Shown here in pieces: positions 23,327 to 34,560 of a DNA stretch of 64,000 nt; position 1 is the first letter of the stretch; every line of letters starts with the position of its first letter. A model generated the notes under the pieces. That model made no database searches, was not told where the DNA came from, and worked only from the letters and a program-made list of their open reading frames with translations. The translations under genes and the position numbers were made by a program. Source of the stretch: Prostheceraeus crozeri (taxonomy: Eukaryota > Platyhelminthes > Polycladida > Euryleptidae); contig CAJQUW010005758.1 in NCBI GenBank assembly GCA_907163375.1, forward strand, positions 248,001 to 312,000, in the 5' to 3' direction.

Positions 23327-23840
23327 TATTATTAATAGGCTCTATACGCAGGATATTGAGCACTCTAAAAATAACATCAATTTTGATATATATATATATA
23401 TATATATATATAGTAAATGAAGGGACTTTACTATTGGTGCATAGTGCTCAATACTGAAAGAGCTAAGTAAATAGTGAAATCAGAACAATACTTATTGTAT
23501 GTAGCTCGGAGTTTCACGGACTGTAATAAGATTGCAACCGATCATCAGACATCAATAAATATAATAAACTATATACAGTACTGTGCAAAAAGATTGCCCC
23601 ACCCTAAATTTTATGAGATATTCGGCGAATTATGACTTTAAGTAACGATAAGGTATCACATATTGGTATAACTATTTCGAAAACTTATCTTAGTGTTATC
23701 CTATCGTACTGACTATTGTAAATGCTTATTAGAATGCATATTTCAGCTGATTTCCTTTATGCTGTTGGTAAAATGCAAAACCATGTATACATTTATCAAT
23801 TAACAATTCATAGAAACAAACTTAATTCACATGAGATAGT

Positions 23841-24863
23841 TCAGTAAGTCAACGGTCCACCTTTCGCCTTGATGCATTCTGCTACTCTTCGAGGCATCGA
23901 TTCTATAAGTTTTTTGCAAATATCAGTCATTTCATTGGTTCGCATCAAGATGTCCAGGCATTGCTTGATGATGTCTTGCTTCGTCTTCACTTCATGTTTA
24001 TTAATTTTTTGCTTCAAGATGAACCATAAGTTCTCTATAACGTTCAGGTCCGGGCTGTTCCCCGGCCATTCCAAAAGCCGCACTCTATTCAAAGTCAAGA
24101 ACTCTTTACACACTTTGGCGGTATGGCAAGGTGCCAAGTCTTGCTGAAGGATCCACGCCTCACCTTCCCACCAATCATGCGCCTGCGGTAACACTCTGCT
24201 TTCCAGAACTCGGAGGTACTGCTCTTTATTCATTGATCCATCTACGACATGGAAGCGCCCTGTACCTCGTATTGACATGCAACCCCATATCATTAGCTTT
24301 AAAGGATGACGAAATCGAGCAGCGAAGTGATCTGCTTTTGGAATCTCACCAACCGTGCGTCTCACGAAGCGAGTCTGAAGTGGTTGGATCTCTATGCATG
24401 TTTCATCGGTAAACATGACTTTTGACCAGTCATCAATATCCCAATGCCTGTGATCTTTCGCCCATCGAAGTCTTTTTTCTCGCATTGCTGGCGTCAATAC
24501 TGGACTATTAATTGGCCGATAAGCTGGCCGTCCTGCCTCCAAGAGTCTTCTCCGAACGGTAGAGGAGTCAAGTTGCACACCATAATCAGTCGCAAGCTCT
24601 TCAGCCAATTCTCTGGATGATGCTCTAGGAGCGGCTTTTGATAACTTTACAATCGTTCGGTCCTCACGCTCTGAGGTAACCCTAGGGCGGCCGCTATTGT
24701 GATAATCAGCTTCCGTGTTACCTCTTTCCTCAAATCTTTGAATGATACGATCCACAGTGCGACGATCTTTTCCCACTGCAGCTGCAATTTCCCGATGAGA
24801 CATCGAACCAGATTGATAAAGGCCAATAATTTGACCGCGAGTAAAATCGCTGGAGGTTGCCAT
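23841..24863 (-). CDS. Tc1-like transposase, intact
   Basis: 340 residues from ATG 24863 (MATSSDFTRGQIIGLYQSG). Open sequence upstream is not conserved. HTH SMSHREIAAAVGKDRRTVD, GRPR linker, catalytic VMFTDETCIEI, LQQDLAPCHTAK and WPGNSPDLNVIENLW, with 34 residues between second Asp and Glu (classic DD34E). Ends AKGGPLTY, the usual Tc1 C-terminus. Both terminal repeats are present, so the copy looks competent. Confidence 0.95.
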   Translation of the reverse strand: MATSSDFTRGQIIGLYQSGSMSHREIAAAVGKDRRTVDRIIQRFEERGNTEADYHNSGRPRVTSEREDRTIVKLSKAAPRASSRELAEELATDYGVQLDSSTVRRRLLEAGRPAYRPINSPVLTPAMREKRLRWAKDHRHWDIDDWSKVMFTDETCIEIQPLQTRFVRRTVGEIPKADHFAARFRHPLKLMIWGCMSIRGTGRFHVVDGSMNKEQYLRVLESRVLPQAHDWWEGEAWILQQDLAPCHTAKVCKEFLTLNRVRLLEWPGNSPDLNVIENLWFILKQKINKHEVKTKQDIIKQCLDILMRTNEMTDICKKLIESMPRRVAECIKAKGGPLTY

Positions 24864-24948
24864 TATCAGCGCACAGTGAAAACAAATGTCATTGATAAGA
24901 CGATGCAAGATAGAAATCAGTATACCCACGCGTGTTGAATGCAGCATT

Positions 24949-25122
24949 GATGACAACTGTTGTCTCGATTCCCGCAATGATTGGCTGCTGCCTTGATTCA
25001 ACCAAACATGACGCATTATCGCAAAGCAGTTAAAATGATGACGACTGTTGTCTCGATTTCCGCAATGATTGGCCGCTGACTTGATTCAACCAAACATGAC
25101 GCATTATCGCAAAGCAGCTAGA
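24949..25122. repeat. 87 bp tandem duplication inside the Tc1 5' region
   Basis: Two head-to-tail copies containing CTGTTGTCTCGATT and CAACCAAACATGACGCATTA with a few differences. Upstream of the transposase start on its strand, so it may lie in the promoter or transposase-binding region. Confidence 0.85.
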
Positions 25123-25384
25123 TGCTGAGTAAACGTGTCGAACAACATAATAAATGTTTGTCTTTTCCTTCAGGCCTACTCCTCTCTATCTGGTAGATTT
25201 CATAACTGTTAGTGTCACAAGCCATATGCAACGCATGCAAAGGACTGTAACTGAATGAGGAAATGATGAATTTGATAAGTAGAGCCATTGATTTTGATCA
25301 AATATCACTATAATTACCTATACATGAAAAAGAGCTGTTTTCATAGAATACTTGTGGGTGGGGCAATCTTTCTGCACAGTACTG

Positions 25385-25846
25385 TATATATGTATCAAAA
25401 TAACGATTGAAATCAAAATGAATAAAAATAAATAATACAGTTTTGACCCGAAAGAAAAGTCAGCAATTATTGCCGACCGGTTTCGCCTGGTCTAGGACAG
25501 GCTACTCATGGGAATGAATTTATTGGAAAGCAAAATACAAAATTGGAAGCATAGACTTCCAAATCAAAACTTAATGACATAAACCTTGCGATTTTTGCTG
25601 GACGTGTCATAGTTCAGGTGGTTGAGGTCTGGTTCAATGTTGGTTTCAGCATAGAAATAAAAATGGATTCCTTGCGCTCTCTTTCTATGCGGGAAGAATT
25701 CGGCCCAAGCTGAAAGAATGGAGCAGCCTCAAATTTTAACGGTAGATATTAGCACATGCAGCAATGTGTTTAGTCACTCCTAAAGTCATGTAATTGGCAT
25801 TATCCATCTGTTGTCTATGAATAGTCAGCCGATTACGGAACATATA
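25385..25846. other. Spacer between Tc1 elements
   Basis: No gene seen. A block at 25440-25510 with GCCGACCGGTTTCGCC and CTACTCATGGGAATG has the look of Penelope-type terminal sequence but is too short to assign. Confidence 0.4.
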
Positions 25847-25984
25847 CAGACCCGTGCAGAAGTCTAAAGATTCACAATTTTCAGAATACTATCTGTTCTT
25901 CTGAGGTGTACTAACATTTTTGATGAGTCTTGCAATCGATGAGATATCTATACAACTTTGTAATGGAACGATAATTAATGTCAC

Positions 25985-27193
25985 ATAATAATAATGATAA
26001 TAATAATATGCGTTTATTTCTCTTTTGAATGAAAATCGGAAGATGCTTGAAGACATACATAGAAAATTGGTAAGATAGTTCAACAATCCAATAAGAAATA
26101 ATACAAGTATAGAAGTAAATCAGCGGCGCAGATGAGAATTATACAGTTTACAGGCACAGATGACAAAAGTTTTGCTACGTCGAGTTGATCGTACATCAGG
26201 TAGTATGAAGCGACCAGACTGAGAAACACAAGGCAACAGATCATGAAGAATGTGATCATCTTTCATAATATTCTTCAGAAATTTCTCGGTCAAAAATCCC
26301 CGGCGACTCATCAAAGTGGCAAAGCAGCCTTCTTCACATTGAGCACCACAGATCATCCTGTGAAACCGACGTTGTACACGCTCCAGTCTCAATGAGTCTG
26401 TATTAGACATGCATACAAAGAGTGGACAGCAGTATTCAAGTATAGAACGCACGTAAGCGCAATACACTTGTTGTAAGTCACGAACAGATAGGCACGGTTT
26501 CAGGATACGAATAGCATACAAGCGCTGTGAACCAATCCGGATGATATTATTGACGTGATCGGACCATGTGCATTTGGAGTTGAAAGTAACTCCAAGAATT
26601 TTGAGAGTTGTGACCAATGGAATCTCTTCTGTTAAGTTGACATTTTCCTTAAAGTTTCGCTTGCGGATCAGTAAAGCTTTGCATTTGTTCATATTTATGG
26701 ATAAATCCATCTCTCTAGACCAACGGAGGATATTTTCATGTTCCAGTTTGATGTGATCATTGGCAGTAGACGAATATATCGGAAAACATAGTGTAGTATC
26801 ATCTGCATACTTGACTATTTGGCAGTGATCGCTCAGCGAAGAAAAGGTTGCGGTTGTGGCAGCGAGGAGGAAGGGACCGAGAATTGAACCCTGAGGTATT
26901 CCAGAGGACACCTTTACTTCACTACTTTTAGCTGTACCAAATGAGACGTACTGCGTTCTATCAGTCAGATAACTTGCAATCCATTTTACAATTCTTTCGG
27001 GAAAGTCACAAGACATAAGTCGGTTCATTATCAAATCTGTTCTTAACTTGTCAAAAGCCTTGGTGTAGTCATATGAAATTACCAATGCCCCTTGTGTACT
27101 CAGACAAGATACGACTACCTTAATCAATTTGAATAAGAATTCAGGTCGTGCAGAAATCTTTGCGCTTTTGAATTGTATCATTTCAAATGACAA
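25985..27193 (-). pseudogene. 5'-truncated CR1/L2-like LINE
   Basis: The - strand frame 27193-26120 encodes the second half of a reverse transcriptase: SYDYTKAFDKLRTD (motif A), SSGIPQGSILGPF, KYADDTTLCF (motif C) and the thumb (LKILGVTFNSKCTWSDHV, YVRSILEYCCPLFVC). It ends after SRRGFLTEKFLKN... at 26120. A 3' UTR and an (ATT)n tail reach about 25985. The endonuclease and ORF1 are missing, as expected of 5'-truncated target-primed copies. The retained frame is uninterrupted, so the insertion is young relative to its host Tc1. Confidence 0.9.
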
Positions 27194-27286
27194 TTAACTT
27201 GCTATAACCAAACTTAAATGCATTCTATGGTAATCATCGATAAAAACAAGACTGTAAATCATATCATCAGTTCATATTTGCCAATC

Positions 27287-28276
27287 ATGCCCAGAATTTC
27301 ACTAGATAAGAGAGAATTGGTGGTCCTACTATCACGAAAAGGCAAATCACAAAATGAAATAGGTTCGCTACTTCGGATTAGTGGCCGGTCAGTTCAATAT
27401 ATTTTGAAAAAATCAAAAATGCATGGTAGCATTGATGACCGTCATCGATCGGGCAGACCTCGCATCTTGTCGAAGAGAATGGAGCGTCGGATGATAATAA
27501 CTTCAAAGATGAACCCTGATTTGACAGCCAACCTTCTGAAAAACAAACTTTTTGTTGACAATTCAGTATCTGTTGAGACAGTGAAACGTACCCTACGACG
27601 GTACGGGTTATTTGGACGGATTGCCGTCAGAAAACCTCTTTTGTCTAAAAAGAACATCAAGTCTCGTTCAGAGTGGTGTCGACGTCTTTCTTGGGATTAT
27701 GATAGATGGAGCACAGTCATTTTTTCTGATGAGTGCAAGCTTGAGTTGATTCCAAACCGACGTTTCTACGTTCGCCGAAGTATCGGCAACAGATTAAAGG
27801 CCAAATATATCCGCCCATCAGTGAAATTCTCTCCCTCTCTTATGATATGGGGAGCCATTCGAGTCGACGGTGCTCGTGTTTTGGTGAGATGTGCCAACAA
27901 TGTCGATTCGCGCGAATATCAAAGGGTGCTTGACGTTGTATTACCACATATTTATGCTCCGTCGAACATACTTCAGCAAGATGGTGCTCCAGCCCATGCA
28001 TCTGCGTCTACTAAGAAATATTTTCAAGATAACAATGTCCGAGTGCTGCAGCCATAGCCTGCCCAAAGTCCAGATCTTTCTGTTATTGAGAACGTGTGGC
28101 GAATTTTGGAAGAAAATGTTTTTAGAAGAAATCCTACAACTATCGAGTCATTATGGGAGATGGCTGTTGAGGAGTGGAACAACATTCCAAGAGAACAAAT
28201 TCGTTTCTTGCATAATTCAATCCCGAGAAGGTTGAAAGCTGTTCTTGCCGCAAAAGGTGGTCATACGAAATGCTGA
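27287..28276 (+). pseudogene. Tc1-like transposase with one in-frame TAG
   Basis: Reads from MPRISLDKRELVVLLSRKG through HTH SQNEIGSLLRISGRSVQYIL, GRPR linker, VIFSDECKLEL (first Asp) and ILQQDGAPAHAS (second Asp). A TAG at 28055-28057 follows, then PAQSPDLSVIENVW (Glu) and AKGGHTKC in the same frame. In relatives the stop position is Trp, so a single TGG to TAG change explains it. Spacing between second Asp and Glu is 35 counting the stop. The copy is dead by one base. Confidence 0.92.
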
Positions 28277-28599
28277 CTTAGTGCACGTACGCTTCACATT
28301 ATGGTTATTATATAAGAATATAATCTTATAAGATAAATTCGTTTTATTCCTTTCAAATGTAATATAATTAAAGGCACAAAGACTTTTGCACGACTGAAAT
28401 TGTAGTATACCTGAAATGATCAATCATATATCTATGAATCATTCCACTTTGACTACGTAAACAAAAGTATTAAAAGAAAGTCTACAAGAGCTATCCATTT
28501 GACCTCTTTTCTAATGAATAAATTTGATTTGATAAGCTTTTGAAGATAATGATAACATTTAAGGTCACTAGCGCAAGAACTTCTGCACGGGTCTGTACA

Positions 28600-29190
28600 T
28601 ATATATAGTCAAATAAAAGAAGAAATAGAGATGGTCAATAATAATGTATATAAATTGATTGATGAAAACGGAAAAATAAGTATAAAATGAGTATTGTATA
28701 AAGTTTTATAAGCCTAAGTTGTATGTAATTCAATATTATGATGAAAATATATTGGTAATCCCTAATCCACGTGGTACAAAATGCGGTAAATTGCCAATTT
28801 ATGTTCTGGTAATAAGCATTTGGATAATTTATTTAGGTTGGTGCAATAGCCAAAAGCATCTTATTGATCCAACTAGGTTGGTGCAATTGCCACTTTGCAG
28901 CATCAAATGTACTCCTAGTAAGGAAGTATCAAGGCCGGTAGTACAGTATGAATGGCAGTATGAAGATGCGTTATGTGTATAGACTATGACACGCTCACTT
29001 TCCGATCACTACAGCAGGAAGTTTTAGGCCGACAGTAGCTGCAGCACGTTGGTGTCTTTTGTCATCAGGTTTTAAGCCAGCGCGATTGATGCGTGCTGGC
29101 AGTGCTGAGTAATCGTTTAACTCATAGACGAGTCATGCTATTCGCACTGTATTGTTCACACGGTGATCGAAGTCACTCACTTAAGTGTTT
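28600..29190. other. Intergenic DNA with mariner-end-like repeats
   Basis: No gene. TTAGGTTGGTGCAATAGCC (near 28836) and ACTAGGTTGGTGCAATTGCC (near 28871) are direct copies of a sequence like the classic mariner terminal repeat, 35 bp apart and in the same orientation, so not a normal element. Confidence 0.5.
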
Positions 29191-29193
29191 AAT

Positions 29194-29833
29194 ATGCCTC
29201 GTTGTGTCCCCGGTTGCTCCAGCAATTATAAAACCGCACATGGATCAAACTTCAACGTCTCAACTTTTCAATTTTCACCAGATCCTGCACTACGACAACG
29301 TTGGATTAAATACATTATTGCACCAAACGCGAAAACCTCGGGTTCACCAACAATATGTCAGTCTGCATCTATTTGATGCATTATCCGTCACTCACGACTC
29401 TTAACAACTAAGGAGTCGGATGGGTGAAAAGAAAGAGTCAGAAAAAAATCCAAAATCCAAACCTGTCGCTGTCCCAACAGTTCTTCTCAGCTACCCTCGC
29501 TCATAACAGCCTCAACCATCTGCTCCTCAACGGCGATGTCCAGAAGAACGTAAACGATCTAATATTGTGAGCTTTAATACTTCGACTATTCAAGAATTTG
29601 AAAGTAATGATAAACTCGACGAAATGTTCGATTTTTCTTCGTTTCGTTTACCAACAGAAGCAGATGATAGTTTCTTGAGCAATTGCACTTATTCTACACC
29701 TTCAACTGAGGAAACTCATCATTTCTGCAAATTGATATTCAGTACTCCTGTGCCTTCTCCTCAGATCGGTAGATTAATTCTAACAATATTCTACCAAAGT
29801 ACACCGAAATTAAGTTACACAAGAAAGAACTAG
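29194..29833 (+). pseudogene. THAP-domain protein, broken
   Basis: Begins MPRCVPGCSSNYKT...STFQFSPDPALRQRWIKYI, the first half of a THAP zinc finger (Cys-x3-Cys after MP, conserved Pro, Trp). The second half, expected to bring the Cys-x2-His pair, appears only in another frame, so a shift near 29340 breaks the domain and the first frame stops at 29376. Further fragments (VAVPTVLLSYPRS; FDFSSFRLPTEADDSF) resemble the linker that follows THAP domains. THAP domains occur in P-element transposases and host regulators; no transposase core follows here. Confidence 0.65.
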
Positions 29834-29929
29834 AAGATGAAGAAATGACAAAATCTTTCAGAACAGAACTGATAAAAACCGAAATCAATAAAAACGAAGA
29901 ATATATATATATACATTGATTTTTGATCG

Positions 29930-30442
29930 TGGCCAACTTCTTTTTCTGAAACAGTACATCAAACTGTATTGCCCCACCAATTTTACGGATAGTTGGGGTT
30001 GCCTGAGCGGTGGCACAAGATGACACACTCCAAGGAGTGTATTTGGTCGGTTGAGGTGAGTGGCACACGCGATTGTCACAAGTGGTGCGGCTATCTTGAT
30101 ATCCGCGCCACATTGAAATCACTTTGTCGATTTTCTTAGTTATTATCGTGAATTTCGGTGAAATGATGAGTGGCACATGCTTTAGACGAGTCATTTCATA
30201 CGTTCGTGTGGTTGAAAATTCATAAATAAGTGATGGAAGATTTTTTGTGTTATTGGTGTGGATAAATTCACATCCGTACCCCTCGAACTTTTTCAACGAT
30301 TTCTCTTAATCTGCTGCATTATTTTGGAAAAATGAAGTGGTGGCAAAAGCTGACACACTCTAGAGTTCTGTGTAAATGTTGTTTCGAGTCACATTCGATT
30401 TTCGATGTGGTGCGGATATTGGTACGGCTAACTTCACACGAT
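29930..30442. repeat. Degenerate relic related to the 54 kb foldback
   Basis: Repeated GTGGCACA, TGACACACTC and GTGGTGCGG blocks, ending ACGGCTAACTTCACACG, resemble parts of the large palindromic element at 53711-56315. No clear terminal pair or target duplication remains. Confidence 0.4.
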
Positions 30443-30653
30443 AATTAATCTGATTTCGAAAGTTGTCTCTTGGACCTTTCCAAGAGCTTATTACTTGACT
30501 GTTCTGTATGCACCAATCAATCCATTCTTCCCCGTAGTCGTTACGCTCACCTGTCAGTCTGTAGGGTTCTATTAAGTCAAATACTGTTACATTCATGCTT
30601 CTTTACATTCGCATTGAGATCACCCATAACAATCATAATTTCTCCGCTTCTGC
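30443..30653 (-). pseudogene. RTE-like LINE endonuclease, C-terminal piece
   Basis: Shifting - strand frames read SGEIMIVMGDLNANV (the GDxNA metal-binding block of AP-type endonucleases), ERNDYGEEWIDWC and RNQINYRV, in the order seen in RTE-type LINEs. The protein continues upstream exactly across the hAT insertion at 52382-52638 and 53558-53735. Many frame changes: an old relic. Confidence 0.75.
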
Positions 30654-31476
30654 ATACAAGCCAGAGATGTAACCGGTCCGGAATATTCCAGACCGGACCG
30701 GCGTCCGGCAGTGGACCGACGACCGGCATTGGACCGGCGACCGGATCTTTCGATGAATATATAGAGTTAAACATTGTTGCCTATAACTTGATACCGCATA
30801 AGATTACAAGCGAATAGGCCTATCGTGAGGTCAGTTATGGAGGCTGTAGGCCGAAACCTGATGTGCGAGCCTACTAGGCTATCAGCTCATAGAGTAGACT
30901 AAGCATAAGATTGATGTATAGCTGTAGGTAGGCATTAATATAATGTACAGGCCTACGATGCACTATATTTAGGCCTTTATATATAGGCCCATCTTGTACC
31001 AGATAGGTCCTTTATAGTAGGCTAAACCTGCCTGCAGGCCTCCCAAAAAAAACCTATAAAACCTATAAAAACCTATAAAAACCTATTTTTTAAAAAATAA
31101 CCTATAAAACCTATATAAACCTATTTTTTCGGACTTCTTATGATTTTTAACTAAGATGATCACATTTCTTATGCTATTTTACATATCACGTAAGTTTTCT
31201 TGATTATCGATAAGGAAAGCAATTTTTAATACTATCTGGTTTCAGATTGTGTGTTATTCGTCTTTTGAAGGTCGGTGATTGATTTTGTTCCTCGTGTGCC
31301 CAATGATCAGCAGTTATTACTCTTGAATCATTTTCGATTGGTTCAGTCTGGTTGTTGAACTGTTCGTACTGTTTACTTGTTCCATTTTATAATTTGTTAT
31401 TGAATTGAACATACATGTACATGTTTTTATAATTGTGGAAAACCTGAACTTAAAATAGTTAATAAAATGACTGTTT

Positions 31477-31640
31477 ATGGACTTCAGGCAAAATTTATGG
31501 AGTTGGGAGACCCGGTTGCCTACAATTAAGATGTTTTACACTAGATGTTTAATGTATAACTCAATTTTAACTGTTGCCCTTTGTCATTCGGAAGTGAAAT
31601 TATTATCTATAGTTAATAACTTCGCTCCTGATGAAGAAGG
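31477..31640 (+). pseudogene. Possible 5' coding piece of the hAT gene
   Basis: A + strand frame (TRCLMYNSILTVALCHSEVK, then LLSIVNNFAPDEEG) lies between a possible acceptor (GGACTTCAG) and a donor GGTAAG at about 31639. It sits where the hAT transposase N-terminal half would be, but no motif proves this. Confidence 0.35.
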
Positions 31641-31849
31641 TAAGCTGCACTCTTTGTATTTTGACTTTGGAATCATCAAAATATTATGAAAGGAAAACAT
31701 AACGCTGAATTAGAATATCATTTGAAACTAGTTTAATCTCCCAACTCTATTGGGCTGCTTTCAAGTCTGTGCGAGCCCCAAAAAATACCCTAATGATTTT
31801 GCGTGGACATGTTTAAAAGTTTTGAATTTTTTCATAAGTTGGCTTAAAG

Positions 31850-33420
31850 CAGCGGTTCTTAAACTATGGGTCGCGACCCAAACGTGGGTCGCGAGGAAGC
31901 TAGAAGTGGGTCGCGAGCATCTTCCTAGAATTATAGCCTTCATACTGGTACTACATGTAGGCGTACTTCGCTCTCTCCTGTCAACTCAAAACGTTACCGG
32001 TACTCAAAGACCTTGCTTGATCATGAGGAAACAGACATTCAAAGCCAGCTTATCAATGCTGTCTCTGGTGGTCTAGCTCATGCGGCATGCCTGATGGCTC
32101 AGTTACCTCGCTCACGAGTCGACAGCGAGGGAGAGAAAAATGATCTTATTGGAAGAGGAAGACAATAGAACTCGAAGAGGGATGAACCCAATTTTGCGTC
32201 GCATTTGGGTCGAATTGGGGTTAATGATCATTTCCAAGCATAGCCAAAAATGATCCAAGCATAGCCAAAACTTTTCTGGCATCAATCAGATTTCCCCAAG
32301 CGAGCCAAACTTACGCTATCCAAGCATAGAACTAATTAGAAATCAAGTTTCAGAGCTCTACGACACAAAACGCCAGAGATAGACGGCGTTAAACGCCTAA
32401 GCATGGCCAAAAATGATCCAAGCATAGCCATAATTTTTCTGATATCAATCAGATTTCCCAAGCTAGCCAAACTTACGCTATCCAAGCATACTAATTAGAA
32501 ATCAAGTTTCAGAGCTCTACGACACAAAACGAGTTCGATCTTTTTTAGATGGCGTGAAACGCCTTCGGTTGTCGAAGACATGCAGACAATATTTAGGTCG
32601 ATCCAAGTAAGCAGACAGAACATTTCCTTATCTGTTTGGAAGCTCCCCATGTCAGATATTTGACACATTAATGCACAGCAAAACTAGCTGGTCTCGCGCG
32701 AGCGCTTTCGACGACCGTCGGCCACCATAATCATGCGCATTTCCTTGTTCCAATATATTTCTCAATCAAGTCATATCTAAATTTAATGGATGATTAACGC
32801 TTTTTATTCAAGGGAGCCAGTAATCTAGGCCTTTTATTTTCCAAACACTTGTAAAACAACACTTGTGCTTCTTTATGTGCTTTAATCAACAACGATCTTA
32901 ATCCATTTTTGGCCATGCTTAGGCGTTTAACGCCGTCTATCTCTGGCGTTTTGTGTCGTAGAGTTCTGAAACTTGATTTCTAATTAGTTCTATGCTTGGA
33001 TAGCGTAAGTTTGGCTCGCTTGGGAAATCTGATTGATGGCAGAAAAGTTTTGGCTATGCTTGGATCATTTTTGGCTTTGCTTGGAAATGATCATTAACCC
33101 GAATTGGCTGAGCGTGACTAAACTAGCGTAACTGCTAAAAATAGCTGCTACTAAGAGCAATGATAGACGGCGTTGTCAGTTGGCTGCGATCGCCTTAAGC
33201 ATCAATACGTCTTGTTGTATATGACGGTCTGCTTCGGCTATGTTTTTTCCTCGCATCGTGCAAACTTGACTTGCTGTTGTGCAAACCAGTATAGGCCAAT
33301 AGCATATATATATACATGTAGGTCTATATAATCAAGAAATTTAGAATAATTATCACTTGGGTCGCGAAGATTTCACTATATGGTAAATGGGTCGCACCTG
33401 AAAAAGTTTAAGAACCACTG
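31850..33420. mobile_element. Non-autonomous hAT element nested in the larger hAT
   Basis: Ends CAGCGGTTCTTAAACTATGG and its counterpart AAGTTTAAGAACCACTG are flanked by a perfect 8 bp duplication GCTTAAAG (31842-31849 and 33421-33428). The GGGTCGCGACCC motif repeats near both ends. No transposase. It is itself split by a foldback element at 32219-33099. Confidence 0.93.
32219..33099. mobile_element. Foldback element with about 190 bp inverted arms
   Basis: 881 bp, flanked by a perfect 8 bp duplication CGAATTGG (32211-32218 and 33100-33107). The arms start GGTTAATGATCATTTCCAAG and are near-identical inverted copies. A second, direct copy of part of the left arm follows at about 32390-32540 (ATCCAAGCATAGCCA, CTACGACACAAAACG), so the left side holds one and a half arms. 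No coding frame. Confidence 0.92.
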
Positions 33421-33451
33421 GCTTAAAGCTATATAAAATCCTTTCACTAAA

Positions 33452-33968
33452 GGTCTTGTTGTTATTGGATTCTGTACCATCCACACTGTGCACAATGCAT
33501 TCAGAGCAGCTGTTCAAAAGTATGGACTGGAATGTGAGGAACTTGCTATTGATCTGTACTATTTCTTCAAAATATCGTCTTGTCGATGAGAAGATTTTGA
33601 TCAAGTTCAAGTGGACTTAGATTTAGATGAAAATGGTTTCATTAGATACGCGCAATCAAGGTGGTTGACGTTGTTGGACGCCCTTATCAAAATTCGGGAC
33701 AAATTGACTGCACTAAAGAAGTACTTTTTGGAAGTGGTTCCATCCTCAAAAGGCGGAGTCCTGTCGACAGCAAGGTATAAGCGTATTTGTCAGAAACTAA
33801 GAAATGAAAAATTGCTTGTTCTACTCCATTTTCTCATTTGTGTGAAACCGCTTTTTGATAAATATCTCATCGTCTGTCAAACAGAAGGCCCCTTGATACA
33901 TTATCTATATCCTTCTATGTGTGATTTGATAAAGTCTGTCTTGTTCCGCTTTCAAAACCAGAGTTATG
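33452..33968 (+). pseudogene. hAT transposase, middle part, left of the Polinton
   Basis: Reads KGLVVIGFCTIHTVHNAFRA, YYFFKISSCR, an in-frame TGA at 33587-33589, then DENGFIRYAQSRWLTLLDAL, matching the catalytic RNase-H-like region of this hAT family (CxxH...HNAF; SRWLTL). The TGA replaces a position likely to be Arg (CGA), a CpG-type transition. At 33969 the frame is cut by the Polinton; the next codons resume at 50108 in the same phase, so the empty site can be recognised exactly. Confidence 0.8.
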
Positions 33969-33974
33969 TAAAAG
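33969..33974. repeat. Polinton target-site duplication (left copy)
   Basis: TAAAAG, repeated at 50108-50113. A 6 bp duplication is the rule for Polintons. Confidence 0.93.
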
Positions 33975-34480
33975 AGTAGTATATAGTGTGACATCCGGCG
34001 CGACGCTTCGCTTCGCTTCGCTTGCGCCGGATGTCACACTTTTGCGGGTTTTTTCAAAAATCAAAAAATCAAAATTTCAAAAATTTAGGTAGACTTCAAA
34101 TTTCACGTGGCCGAAGGCCGAAGGGGCGAAAATTTAGGTAGTGACAAATTTTCAAAAAAATCAAAATTTCAAAAATTTAGCCGGTCTCAAATTTTTCAAA
34201 ATCTCAAAATTTGAGAATTACAATTTTCACCCTTAAAATCATGACCGTTCCAGGACACCGAAAATCATAAAAGTTAAGAATCTCAAAATTTGAGAATTAC
34301 AATTTTCTCGCTTAAATCATGACCGTTCCAGGACACCGAAAATCATAAAAGTTGAGAATTTCAAATTCATGAATTTTATCCATCTTTCAGGTTTTCAAAA
34401 TATATCATGTGACTAAAAATATTTCTTTAAAAATGGAAGAAACAAAAGTGGAAGAAACCGCAAGAATATATCCTTCGTTT
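33975..34480. repeat. Polinton left terminal inverted repeat
   Basis: About 506 bp matching 49613-50107 inverted. Near the outer end is a 16-17 bp palindrome (GTGTGACATCCGGCGC ... GCGCCGGATGTCACAC) whose loop is a CTTCG pentamer run. Inside, a block with ATGACCGTTCCAGGACACCG is present twice in tandem. Similarity to the right end, with a deletion, continues to about 34560 because the repeat includes the start of a gene (next entry). Confidence 0.93.
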
Positions 34481-34560
34481 TCTCAATTAAAAACAAGTGA
34501 AATGGTTCTCAATTATTATTAAGATTAGAGCATTATGATAAATTAAGAAGACGCAATTAT
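34434..34560 (+). pseudogene. Truncated left-end copy of the right-end membrane-protein gene
   Basis: Starts with the same TTTAAAAATGGAAGAAACAA context and first codons (MEETKVEETARIYPS) as the gene at 48979-49674, then after a deletion and frame change matches its SQLLLRLEHY region. It decays before the membrane segments. It shows that the inverted repeats once reached into this gene at both ends. Confidence 0.8.

Larger units (their letters stand above)
23576..25384 (-). mobile_element. Complete Tc1-like element (DD34E)
   Basis: 1809 bp between TA dinucleotides. Ends CAGTACTGTGCAAAAAGATT and its near-complement (AATCTTTCTGCACAGTACTG). One intact transposase on the - strand. The 5' part holds an 87 bp tandem duplication. 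Confidence 0.95.
25847..28595 (+). mobile_element. Tc1-like element split by a LINE insertion
   Basis: Ends CAGACCCGTGCAGAAGTC and its complement (ACTTCTGCACGGGTCTG) lie between TA dinucleotides 2.75 kb apart. About 1.2 kb of this is a LINE inserted in the 5' region in the opposite direction; without it the element is a normal 1.5 kb Tc1. The transposase has one nonsense codon. Confidence 0.9.

Noticed and set aside
33611-33979. Independent host gene left of the Polinton
   Set aside because: Its frame continues across the Polinton at 50108 and upstream past a TGA; it is part of the hAT transposase.
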